5,279 bases of DNA from Acidothermales bacterium (GCA_017354575.1 JAFMQP010000287.1:1-5279), one strand, 5' to 3'. Counted from the first letter of the stretch, positions 1-5,279 are shown. Numbers and translations are program-made. Notes: generated by a model from the letters alone, not told the origin.

Positions 1-525
1 CTCGCTGTGGTGCCGCGACACCAGCAGGTCGGAGAGGACGACGTCGTTGTCGGGCGCGCGGCCGAGACGCACCCGGGTGCGCACGTCGTGGGTGGACGCC
101 GGCCCGCCGCGCTGGGCCGGGGGGTACTCCGGCAGCACAGGCGCCTCGGGCGAGGCCACCATCGTGCCGTGCATGACGCTGCCGCCCGGCGGCTGCAGCA
201 CGATCATCGGCCCGCTGGCGGCGTTGCCGAGCCGGACGGCACACGGCTCCGCGACGGCGAGCCGGACGATCCGGGTCGGCCCCACGTACGTGCCGTTGCG
301 GCTGCCGAGGTCGCGCAGCGTCCAGCCGCCCTCCTCGTACGCGAGCTGCGCGTGGTGCCGGGACACGCGCCCGTCGTCGATGCGCACCTGGCAGTCCGGG
401 CTGCGGCCGATGAGGACGGTCTCGCCGGGGCGGAACTCCTGCCGGTTGCCGTCCACCAGGACGGCGAGCGGGCCCGCGGCGGTCGCGGTGCCCGTGACCA
501 GCGGCTGACGGGGGTCGATCGACAC
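1..525 (-). CDS. Tandem FHA-domain protein, N-terminal part (likely FHA-ABC transporter, Rv1747-like); 3' end outside window
   Basis: FHA domains bind phosphothreonine peptides. The 175 visible residues, read from a GTG at 525, hold one complete FHA domain at about 20-110: VLIGR at 37-41, SRHH at 55-58 and SRNGTYV at 75-81 supply the usual Arg, Ser-x-x-His and Asn residues of the binding face. A Pro/Gly/Ala-rich linker (about 111-148) follows. A second FHA then begins: VRLGRAPDNDVVL at 152-164 and SRHH at 170-173, cut by the window edge. Two N-terminal FHA domains, with the second reading GRAxDNDxV...SRHH, match my recollection of Rv1747, an ABC exporter regulated by Ser/Thr kinase PknF. The ATPase and membrane parts would lie beyond the window, so the transporter call is inference. 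The frame stays open upstream through the GH3 stop. The GTG is chosen because it is the nearest usual start before the domain, but it has no clear Shine-Dalgarno. It begins 41 nt after the GH3 stop. Other tandem-FHA proteins remain possible. Confidence 0.82.
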   Translation of the reverse strand, partial: MSIDPRQPLVTGTATAAGPLAVLVDGNRQEFRPGETVLIGRSPDCQVRIDDGRVSRHHAQLAYEEGGWTLRDLGSRNGTYVGPTRIVRLAVAEPCAVRLGNAASGPMIVLQPPGGSVMHGTMVASPEAPVLPEYPPAQRGGPASTHDVRTRVRLGRAPDNDVVLSDLLVSRHHSE

Positions 526-566
526 GATCAGGAACGGTACCAGCGCGCGGTGTCGGTCAGGGGCGG

Positions 567-1901
567 TCAGCTGTGCGCGAGCACCCGCCGGACGTCGGCG
601 CCGTGCTTCCCCCACGGCACCTGCGCGAACGAGGGCTTGCCGGCGCCGATCCGGCGGGCGTAGAGCCGCAGCGCGGTCACCCTCGTGACCGCGTGGTCGA
701 GCACCGTCTTCGAGATGCGCCCGGACCGCACCGCCGCGAGCAGCCCGCGGTAGGCGGCGCGCACGTTCTTCGGCATCAGCACGACGTCCTCGCCCGCGAG
801 CAGAGCGCGCACCGCGCCCTCGGCCGGTCCGTAGTGCCCGGCGATCGGCTCCATCTCCTCGGAGTCGGTGAACGTGACGCCGTGGAAGCCGAGCTGCCCA
901 CGGAGCAGGCCGGTGACCACCTTCCGGCTCACCGACGACGGCCGGCCGGGGTCGACCGCACGCACGTTCAGGTGCGCGGTGAGCACGCCCGGCACCTGGG
1001 CGCGGACGGCCGCGCGGAACGGCACCAGGTCGATCCGGTCGAGCGTCGCGGCGCTCCTGGTGATCCTGGGCAGGGTCTGGTGGCTGTCCGTGCTCGCGCT
1101 GCCGTGGCCGGGGAAGTGCTTGACCACGGGGACGACGCCGCCCTCGCGGTAGCCGTCGGCCGCCGCGGTCACCATCGCGGCCGCCCGGTTCGGGCTGGCG
1201 GCGTACGCGCGGGTGCCGATCGCGGGACTGTCGAAGCCGACGTCGGCGTCCGGCGCGAAGTCGAGCGTGAAGCCCATCGCCCGCAGCTCCGTGCCGTTGT
1301 CGCGGGCGAGCAGTCGCGCGTACTCCGGCTCGCCCGTGCGGCCGATCGTCGCCGCGGCGGGGTAGGTCGTCGCGCCGGACTTCACCCGCTGGACCGTGCC
1401 GCCCTCCTGGTCGACGCCGACGAGCAGCGGCAGCGCGGCACCGGCGTCCTTCGCCCCGGCGGCCGCGACGCCCGCGTTGAGCCGCTCGACCTGCCGCGCG
1501 TCGACGACGTTCTGGGGCATGATGATCACGCCGCCGAGGTGGTACCGGTGGATCGCCGCGGAGATCGTCCGTACGTGGAAGGACTCCTCGTTCACGCCCG
1601 CCTCGGTGGACGACACCGACGTCGCGGAGCGTCCGGAGAACTGCGGCATGAGCAGGCTGCCGACCTCCTCCTGCACCGGCATCCTCGCCGCGAGCCGCTC
1701 CGCCTCGGCGAGCTCGTCCCGCGTCGGGCCCCACCCGGCGGGCAGCGTGGTGGCGGACGCCGTCCCCGACGGCGTGGGCGTGCCGGCGGACGCCGAGCCG
1801 CTCGGGGACGCGGACCCACCGGCGCGGGACCCGTCCGTCGCGTGCGTGCAGCCGGCGACGAGTGCGCAGCCGGCGAGCAGAGCCGCGAGCACGCGGCGCA
1901 T
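567..1901 (-). CDS. Glycoside hydrolase family 3 lipoprotein, beta-N-acetylhexosaminidase (NagZ-like)
   Basis: This 444-residue protein is predicted to remove terminal N-acetylglucosamine (or related sugars) from cell-wall fragments or other glycans on the outer face of the membrane. Residues 1-18 form a lipoprotein signal peptide (MRR, hydrophobic run, lipobox VAGC with lipidated Cys18). A Ser/Gly/Thr/Pro/Ala-rich tether runs to about residue 55. The GH3 barrel covers about 60-420: DQEGG at 164-168 (substrate-binding region), KHFPGHG at 261-267, then DSH at 272-274, giving the Asp-His general acid/base pair of bacterial GH3 hexosaminidases. Asp346 in FTDSEEM (344-350) is the expected nucleophile. 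The usual SDDL-M motif is altered here to TDSEEM, and the loop after KHFPGHG reads SAST rather than the common DT. The start is ATG at 1901, just before the signal peptide. GGAGG at 1913-1917 lies 11 nt upstream, slightly long. The gene lies 59 nt after the P1 peptidase stop, with no clear promoter in the gap, so co-transcription is likely. Family call is firm; exact substrate is not. Confidence 0.92.
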   Translation of the reverse strand: MRRVLAALLAGCALVAGCTHATDGSRAGGSASPSGSASAGTPTPSGTASATTLPAGWGPTRDELAEAERLAARMPVQEEVGSLLMPQFSGRSATSVSSTEAGVNEESFHVRTISAAIHRYHLGGVIIMPQNVVDARQVERLNAGVAAAGAKDAGAALPLLVGVDQEGGTVQRVKSGATTYPAAATIGRTGEPEYARLLARDNGTELRAMGFTLDFAPDADVGFDSPAIGTRAYAASPNRAAAMVTAAADGYREGGVVPVVKHFPGHGSASTDSHQTLPRITRSAATLDRIDLVPFRAAVRAQVPGVLTAHLNVRAVDPGRPSSVSRKVVTGLLRGQLGFHGVTFTDSEEMEPIAGHYGPAEGAVRALLAGEDVVLMPKNVRAAYRGLLAAVRSGRISKTVLDHAVTRVTALRLYARRIGAGKPSFAQVPWGKHGADVRRVLAHS

Positions 1902-1912
1902 GGCGTGATGTC

Positions 1913-1917
1913 CCTCC
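1913..1917 (-). promoter_or_regulatory. Shine-Dalgarno of the GH3 lipoprotein gene
   Basis: On the minus strand this reads GGAGG, 11 nt before the ATG at 1901. The spacing is longer than optimal, but no other in-frame start lies closer and the signal peptide begins at that ATG, so it supports the chosen start. Confidence 0.6.
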
Positions 1918-1926
1918 GTCGGCGGC

Positions 1927-1961
1927 AACGGTGTCCCATCGTCGCAGGCGTCGCCACCGTT
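1927..1961 (-). repeat. 7-bp inverted repeat with 21-nt loop in the P1-GH3 gap
   Basis: AACGGTG (1927-1933) and CACCGTT (1955-1961, touching the P1 stop codon) are perfect inverted repeats. The loop contains a direct repeat of CGTCGC (1940-1945 and 1949-1954). No T-tract follows in the direction of transcription. It could form an mRNA hairpin between the two genes, limiting read-through or protecting an end, or be chance in GC-rich DNA. The GH3 Shine-Dalgarno lies outside the stem. Confidence 0.3.
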
Positions 1962-2950
1962 CAGGACGACGGACCCGCAATGCCCGCCGACGGGAACAGG
2001 TCGCGGTAGCACTGCAGCCCGCCGGCCGACGAGGCCGAGACCACGGCGTCGCGCACCGCGAAGGCGAACATGTCGGCGGCGGCCTCCAGCAGCCGGTCGA
2101 ACGCCCAGACCTCGCCGACCTCGACGTGTCCCGACGCGAGCGTGAACACCGTGTCGCCGTCGAACATCGTGTGCGCGGGACGCACCCCGCGCGCCAGGCC
2201 GTCCTGTGCGATGCCGGCGACCTTCTGGCACTGTGCCTTGGTGAGCCGCGCGTCGGTCAGCACGACGCCGATCGTGGTGTTGAGCGGCCGGTGCGGGCGC
2301 TTCGGCAGCCGGCTCAGCTCGTCGCGTGCGGGCGTACGGTACCGGTGGTCGAGGTCGGCGTAGAGCCCGCCGGTCAGCGGGTCGACGGCGGAGCCCACGC
2401 CGTTGACGACGGCGAGCGCGGCGACCTCGACGTCGGCGACCCGTCCGGTCGCCCACCCGACGCCGCCTTTCAGCCCGCCCACCGACGCGCCGGTGCCGGC
2501 GCCGACCGTGCCGCGTGCCGGCGGCGTGTCCTGTCCGACCTCGCGTGCGGCCTCGCAGGCGAGCCGGCCGAACTCCGCGTCCGGGCGATGACCCCACCGG
2601 CCGCGGTCGAGGTCGAAGATGACCGCGCCGGGGACGATCGGCACGACGAGCGACGGGTCGTCCCGGGTGACGGGCCAGCCCCGGCCGCGTTCGGCCAGCC
2701 AGTGGACCACGCCGGTGGCGGCCTCAAGGCCGTACGCGCTGCCGCCGCTGAGGACGACGGCGTCGACGGAGTCGACCAGGTTCCGCGGGTCGAGCAGGTC
2801 GGTCTCCCTGGTGCCTGGCGCGCCGCCGCGCTGGTCGGCGCCGCCCACCGTTCCCGGCGGGCAGAGCACGACGGTGGTACCGGTGAGCCAGCCGTCACCG
2901 ATGCGGTGGTGGTGCCCGACCGCGAAGCGGCCGGCGGGCAGCGGGGTCAA
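1961..2950 (-). CDS. P1 family (DmpA/NylC-type, MEROPS S58) self-processing peptidase/amidohydrolase
   Basis: This is a 329-residue member of the N-terminal-nucleophile-like P1 peptidase family, which includes the aminopeptidase DmpA, beta-peptidyl aminopeptidases and the nylon-oligomer hydrolase NylC. The precursor cuts itself into two chains, and the freed Ser/Thr becomes the nucleophile. Family marks in order: an N-terminal LTGTTVVLC strand (22-30), VVLSGGSAYGLEAATGV (65-81), a glycine-rich GTVGAGTGA segment (147-155) followed by GGLKGGVG (158-165), VVNGVGSAVDP (181-191), NTTIGVVLTDA (224-234) followed by LTKAQ (236-240), and ARGVRPAHTMFDGDTVF (253-269). By analogy with NylC (cut between Asn266 and Thr267), self-cleavage is expected between Asn224 and Thr225. 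The start is taken as TTG at 2950: it overlaps the M20 stop by 4 nt (TTGA), gives an N-terminus of family-typical position, and no ATG or GTG lies nearby in frame. No strong Shine-Dalgarno is seen, which fits translational coupling to the M20 gene. No signal peptide, so cytoplasmic. Substrate unknown. Confidence 0.9.
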   Translation of the reverse strand: MTPLPAGRFAVGHHHRIGDGWLTGTTVVLCPPGTVGGADQRGGAPGTRETDLLDPRNLVDSVDAVVLSGGSAYGLEAATGVVHWLAERGRGWPVTRDDPSLVVPIVPGAVIFDLDRGRWGHRPDAEFGRLACEAAREVGQDTPPARGTVGAGTGASVGGLKGGVGWATGRVADVEVAALAVVNGVGSAVDPLTGGLYADLDHRYRTPARDELSRLPKRPHRPLNTTIGVVLTDARLTKAQCQKVAGIAQDGLARGVRPAHTMFDGDTVFTLASGHVEVGEVWAFDRLLEAAADMFAFAVRDAVVSASSAGGLQCYRDLFPSAGIAGPSS

Positions 2951-4203
2951 GCCGGCGCTGCGCTCTCGTCGTGCAGGAAGTGGTAGGCCGCCCGCGCGTA
3001 GACCTCGGTCTTGCGCATGATGTCGTCGACCTCGACGTACTCGTCGGCCTGGTGGGCGATCCACTTGTCGCCGGGGCCGTACACGACCACGGGCAGCTTG
3101 GCGTCGCGCCACAGCAGCGTGCCGTCCGTCGCGCCGGGGACGCCGCCGATCTGCGGGTTGACGCCGGTGACGTCGCGGTGCGCGGCGACGACGGCCCGGA
3201 CGACCGGCGCGTCCTCGGCCGTCTCGGTGGCGGGCCGGTCGTCGAGCACCTCGACCTCGGCACCGGCCCAGCCGACGAAGGCGTACTCCTCGACGTTCGC
3301 CGTGATCTCGCGGATCAGCTCGGCGTGGTCGATGCCCGGGATGGTGCGGATGTCGAGACCGAGCAGCGCGGTCGCGGGGGAGACGTTGAACTGCGCGAGG
3401 TCGCCTGCCTGGAACACGGTGGGCGTGATCGTGGCGGTGCCGAGCCGGGGGTTGCGTCCGTGCCGGCGGCGCAGCTCCGCCTCGTGCGCCGCGCACCAGA
3501 CGAGCAACCGGCCGAGGACGGGGATCGGGTTCGCGCCGCGGTCGGGCATCGCGCCGTGCGCCATCCGGCCGCGGACGCCGACGCGCAGCCGGATGCTGCC
3601 CTTCGACGTCGTGCACACCTCCTCGGCCTCCGGCTCGCCGACGACGGCGGCGTCGCAGTCGGCGGCGTGACCCTGCGCGAGGAAGTGCCTGACGCCCTGC
3701 ATCATGCCCTCTTCGTCGCAGAGGGCGGCGACCTTGATCCGGCCCGGGAACGGCCCGGACCGGTCGACGGCGCGGGCGGCGTACAGCATGGCGGCGAGGC
3801 CGCCCTTCATGTCCGCGCTGCCGCGCCCGTACAGCCGGCCGTCGCGCACGTCCGCGGCGAACGGCGGGACGCTCCACGCGTCCTCCGGCACCTCGGTGAC
3901 GACGTCGGTGTGACCCTCGAAGAGCAGCGTCGGGCCCGGCGATCCCCCCTCGATGACGGCGTGCACGTTCGGCCGGCCCGGTGACACCTCCTCGACCGCG
4001 GGTTTCCAGCCGAACGACCGCATCACCTCGGCGACGGCCTCGGCCGCCGGCGCCTCGGAGCGCTTGCGGGCGGGGTCGTTGGTGCTCGGTATCCGGATCA
4101 GCCGCCGGGTGAGCTCGACGGCCGCGGCGAGGTCGGGACGTGGCCAGCCGTCCGTCGCGGGTGCGTCCTCCCCCGACGGGTCACGTTCCTCCTGACTGGT
4201 CAC
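2947..4203 (-). CDS. M20 family metallopeptidase/deacylase (ArgE/DapE/carboxypeptidase G2-like)
   Basis: This 418-residue protein belongs to the M20 family of two-zinc enzymes that hydrolyse N-acyl amino acids, dipeptides or related amides in the cytoplasm. The metal and catalytic set is complete: GHTD at 97-100 (His98, supporting Asp100), GRGSADMKGG at 126-135 (bridging Asp131), DEEG at 163-166 (general base Glu164, metal ligand Glu165), GEPEAE at 189-194 (metal ligand Glu190) and IAHQADEYV at 382-390 (His384). The dimerisation 'lid' domain lies roughly at 200-315, including GRMAHGAMPDRGANPI, where the substrate-contacting His216 is typical. Family members differ in substrate (acetylornithine, succinyl-diaminopimelate, folate glutamate, dipeptides) and the sequence alone does not choose between them. 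There is no arginine- or lysine-biosynthesis gene nearby to suggest ArgE or DapE. The start is GTG at 4203. It lacks a Shine-Dalgarno, but a -10 element ends 6 nt upstream, suggesting a leaderless transcript. Its stop overlaps the P1 gene start. Confidence 0.92.
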   Translation of the reverse strand: MTSQEERDPSGEDAPATDGWPRPDLAAAVELTRRLIRIPSTNDPARKRSEAPAAEAVAEVMRSFGWKPAVEEVSPGRPNVHAVIEGGSPGPTLLFEGHTDVVTEVPEDAWSVPPFAADVRDGRLYGRGSADMKGGLAAMLYAARAVDRSGPFPGRIKVAALCDEEGMMQGVRHFLAQGHAADCDAAVVGEPEAEEVCTTSKGSIRLRVGVRGRMAHGAMPDRGANPIPVLGRLLVWCAAHEAELRRRHGRNPRLGTATITPTVFQAGDLAQFNVSPATALLGLDIRTIPGIDHAELIREITANVEEYAFVGWAGAEVEVLDDRPATETAEDAPVVRAVVAAHRDVTGVNPQIGGVPGATDGTLLWRDAKLPVVVYGPGDKWIAHQADEYVEVDDIMRKTEVYARAAYHFLHDESAAPA

Positions 4204-4209
4204 GAAGTG

Positions 4210-4215
4210 AGCCTA
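4210..4215 (-). promoter_or_regulatory. Candidate -10 element for a leaderless M20 transcript
   Basis: The minus strand reads TAGGCT (TANNNT form) followed by six bases and then the GTG start at 4203. This places the predicted transcription start on the G of the start codon, the arrangement known for leaderless mRNAs in actinobacteria. No Shine-Dalgarno is present before the GTG, as expected for such an mRNA. No convincing -35 is seen. Confidence 0.5.
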
Positions 4216-4255
4216 GATCACGATTCACGACATTCGCCATGGTCGGGCGCGTGTC

Positions 4256-4268
4256 CGGCCGCTGGCCG
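4256..4268 (-). terminator. Short GC stem-loop just after lexA, possible weak terminator
   Basis: CGGCC, a 3-nt loop and GGCCG form a 5-bp all-GC stem, 5 nt beyond the lexA stop codon. There is no T-tract, so this is not a classical intrinsic terminator. Its place between lexA and the M20 promoter candidate is the main reason to record it. Confidence 0.25.
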
Positions 4269-4273
4269 AGTGC

Positions 4274-5026
4274 CTAGACGCGCCGGAGCACAGCGACGAC
4301 CTTGCCGAGCACCTGTGCCTGGTCGCCGGGGATCGGCTCGTACGCCGGGTTGTGCGGCATCAGCCAGACGTGGCCGTCGCGGTGCTTGAACGTCTTGACC
4401 GTCGCCTCGCCGTCGAGCATCGCGGCGACGACGTCGCCGTTCTCCGCGACCTGCTGCTGCCGGACGACGACCCAGTCGCCCTCGCAGATGGCGGCGTCGA
4501 TCATCGAGTCGCCCCTGACCTTCAGCAGGAACAGCTCGCCGTCGCCGACCAGCTGCTTCGGCAGCGGGAAGACGTCCTCGATCGCCTGCTCGGCCAGGAT
4601 CGGGCCGCCGGCGGCGATGCGGCCCACCACCGGCACGTACGCCGCCGCGGGGCGCTGGTCGCCGCTGTCGGTCTCGTCGGCCGGGGCCTGGCCGTGCGGC
4701 GTGCGCATCTCCACCGCCCGCGGCCGGTTGGCGTCCCTGCGCAGGTAGCCCTTGGCCTGGAGCTGGCGGAGCTGGTGCGACACGCTGGACACGGACGTGA
4801 GCCCCACCGCCTCGCCGATCTCGCGCATCGACGGCGGGTAGCCGCGCTCGGCGACCGACGTGCGGATCACGTCGAGCACGCGCCGTTGCCGTGGCGTCAG
4901 CCCGCTCGCGTCCGAGGGGCCGTCGGGCAGTTCGTGTACGTCGCCGACGCCGCTGCCCTTGGGCGGCCGGCCCGCCTGCCGCCTGGGCGCGGACGCCGCC
5001 TTCTTCGCCTTCTGCCGCTCGGCCAC
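4274..5026 (-). CDS. lexA: LexA, SOS-response transcriptional repressor (self-cleaving)
   Basis: LexA binds SOS boxes as a dimer and is inactivated by RecA-stimulated self-cleavage after DNA damage. In the 250-residue protein, the winged-helix DNA-binding domain spans about 43-108 (LTPRQRRVLDVI at 43-54, MREIGEAVGLTSVSSVSHQL at 67-86). The peptidase domain spans about 130-250. The cleavage site is Ala139-Gly140 in GRIAAG, with catalytic Ser174 in GDSM and Lys211 in ATVK. The gaps of 35 and 37 residues between these equal those of E. coli LexA (84, 119, 156). Residues 1-42 are a basic, low-complexity extension holding GRPPKG at 19-24, common in actinobacterial LexA as I recall. GTG at 5026 is preferred over a GTG at 5074 because GAGGAGG ends 4 nt upstream of it and the longer version adds only residues of no family character. 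A LexA box overlaps the promoter -35, indicating autoregulation. Identification is secure. Confidence 0.98.
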   Translation of the reverse strand: MAERQKAKKAASAPRRQAGRPPKGSGVGDVHELPDGPSDASGLTPRQRRVLDVIRTSVAERGYPPSMREIGEAVGLTSVSSVSHQLRQLQAKGYLRRDANRPRAVEMRTPHGQAPADETDSGDQRPAAAYVPVVGRIAAGGPILAEQAIEDVFPLPKQLVGDGELFLLKVRGDSMIDAAICEGDWVVVRQQQVAENGDVVAAMLDGEATVKTFKHRDGHVWLMPHNPAYEPIPGDQAQVLGKVVAVLRRV

Positions 5027-5030
5027 GGCT

Positions 5031-5037
5031 CCTCCTC
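5031..5037 (-). promoter_or_regulatory. Shine-Dalgarno that fixes the lexA start
   Basis: The minus strand reads GAGGAGG, followed by AGCC and the GTG at 5026. It favours this start over the in-frame GTG at 5074. Confidence 0.75.
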
Positions 5038-5096
5038 GTCGAATTCGCGCGACCGACCCGCTGCTGGTCAGCACCTGGTCGCCACGGCTTGATCGA

Positions 5097-5126
5097 ACCT
5101 TAGCCGCTCCGACCGCGACACTTCAA
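5097..5126 (-). promoter_or_regulatory. lexA promoter (-35 TTGAAG, -10 TAAGGT)
   Basis: On the minus strand TTGAAG (5126-5121) and TAAGGT (5102-5097) are separated by 18 nt, a good match to the vegetative sigma consensus (TTGACA / TAnnnT). Transcription would start near 5090, giving a leader of about 64 nt. The -35 overlaps the left arm of the LexA box at 5123-5138, so bound LexA would block RNA polymerase. A lone half-site TCGAAC (5093-5098) overlaps the -10. Confidence 0.6.
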
Positions 5127-5138
5127 ACATGTGTTCGA
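5123..5138. promoter_or_regulatory. LexA box (SOS box), lexA-proximal
   Basis: TCAAACATGTGTTCGA matches the actinobacterial/Gram-positive SOS box TCGAAC-N4-GTTCGA with one mismatch (A for G at the third base). It overlaps the lexA -35, consistent with autorepression. Confidence 0.88.
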
Positions 5139-5192
5139 GGGTGTGTCGTGTTCTGTCGGCCCCGTCTGGTAGAACTTCGTACAGCAGTTCGA

Positions 5193-5208
5193 TCGAACGC
5201 TCGTTCGA
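5193..5208. promoter_or_regulatory. LexA box (SOS box), perfect palindrome, proximal to the divergent gene
   Basis: TCGAACGCTCGTTCGA is an exact match to TCGAAC-N4-GTTCGA. It lies 50 nt before the ATG at 5259 of the plus-strand gene, about where a repressor would block its transcription. A third half-site, GTTCGA at 5187-5192, abuts it and forms the palindrome GTTCGATCGAAC (5187-5198). A plus-strand -10-like TAGAAC occurs at 5170-5175, but the promoter of this gene is not resolved. Confidence 0.9.
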
Positions 5209-5245
5209 CCCTCGTGGATCGGGCGGCGTCCGGGCGGGAGTCGAT

Positions 5246-5250
5246 GGAGG
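5246..5250 (+). promoter_or_regulatory. Shine-Dalgarno of the divergent plus-strand gene
   Basis: GGAGG stands 8 nt before the ATG at 5259, an ideal spacing. It favours this start over the in-frame ATG at 5244 (weaker GGGAG at 5236-5240, only 3 nt away) and the GTG at 5214. Confidence 0.65.
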
Positions 5251-5258
5251 CGACGACG

Positions 5259-5279
5259 ATGCAGGCAGGCGCGCAGGCG
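5259..5279 (+). CDS. Start of a divergent gene, first 7 codons only; predicted SOS-controlled, product unknown
   Basis: Only MQAGAQA is visible, so the product cannot be identified. The start rests on the GGAGG at 5246-5250 and on the frame being open to the window edge; an ATG at 5244 or a GTG at 5214 in the same frame would extend it by 5 or 15 residues. The upstream perfect LexA box makes it a likely SOS-regulon member. From known gene order, the gene divergent from lexA in actinobacteria is often a LysM-domain cell-division/cell-wall protein (as Rv2719c in M. tuberculosis) or nrdR (as in Streptomyces). Either is a guess from synteny. Confidence 0.5.

Noticed and set aside
7..663. Plus-strand frame of 218 codons at the left edge
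   Set aside because: Opposite a clear FHA-domain protein; composition is that of an antisense shadow.
573..2009. Long plus-strand open frame (478 codons) opposite the GH3 gene
   Set aside because: Its translation is Arg/Ala/Gly/Val-rich with no recognisable motif, and the minus strand holds a clear GH3 protein. Long antisense frames are expected in GC-rich coding DNA.
1902..2597. Upstream extension of the GH3 reading frame to 2597
   Set aside because: The extension is Arg/Gly/Ala-rich, overlaps the P1 gene and would put residues ahead of a clear lipoprotein signal peptide starting at 1901.
1862..2986. Plus-strand open frame of 374 codons opposite the P1 peptidase
   Set aside because: Low-complexity composition, no domain signature and no ribosome-binding site; shadow of the minus-strand gene.
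2951..3877. Upstream extension of the P1 reading frame to 3877
   Set aside because: It lies inside the M20 gene in another frame and is Arg/Pro-rich without P1 features. The family N-terminus begins near the TTG at 2950.
2971..3984. Plus-strand open frame of 337 codons opposite the M20 gene
   Set aside because: Mirror of an M20 gene with all metal ligands intact; the translation has no family features.
5170..5175. TAGAAC as a -10 box for the divergent plus-strand gene
   Set aside because: It lacks the final T of TANNNT and has no matching -35 at proper spacing, so it is mentioned but not annotated as a promoter.

Overview
The window is very GC-rich chromosomal DNA with strong third-position G/C bias. 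It carries a LexA of the actinobacterial type, LexA boxes of the TCGAAC-N4-GTTCGA class, GTG/TTG starts, and a tandem-FHA protein resembling mycobacterial Rv1747. Together these point to an actinomycete; genus cannot be read from the sequence.

Layout: five genes lie on the minus strand and the first codons of a sixth lie on the plus strand at the right edge. From right to left: a divergent intergenic region (5027-5258) with two LexA boxes, a lexA promoter and the start of an unidentified plus-strand gene at 5259; lexA (4274-5026); an M20 metallopeptidase/deacylase (2947-4203) that appears to have its own leaderless promoter; a P1/DmpA-type self-processing peptidase (1961-2950) whose TTG start overlaps the M20 stop by 4 nt; a lipoprotein glycoside hydrolase family 3 beta-N-acetylhexosaminidase, NagZ-like (567-1901); and the N-terminal part of a protein with two FHA domains (1-525, running off the left edge). 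The last is probably the FHA-ABC transporter type.

How they fit: LexA is the SOS repressor. All its self-cleavage residues are present, with the same spacing as in E. coli. One LexA box overlaps the -35 of its own promoter. A second, perfect box sits upstream of the divergent gene, which is therefore a predicted SOS-regulon member. The M20 and P1 genes form a tight translationally coupled pair of two mechanistically unrelated amide-bond hydrolases. The GH3 lipoprotein follows after 59 nt and the FHA gene after a further 41 nt, so all four may share a transcript. A shared role in amide/peptide turnover or cell-wall turnover is possible but is inference from proximity only.

No mobile element, CRISPR array, tRNA or rRNA was seen. 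No convincing undescribed system was found. The best leads are the M20/P1 coupled pair, the composite LexA operator and the leaderless promoter.
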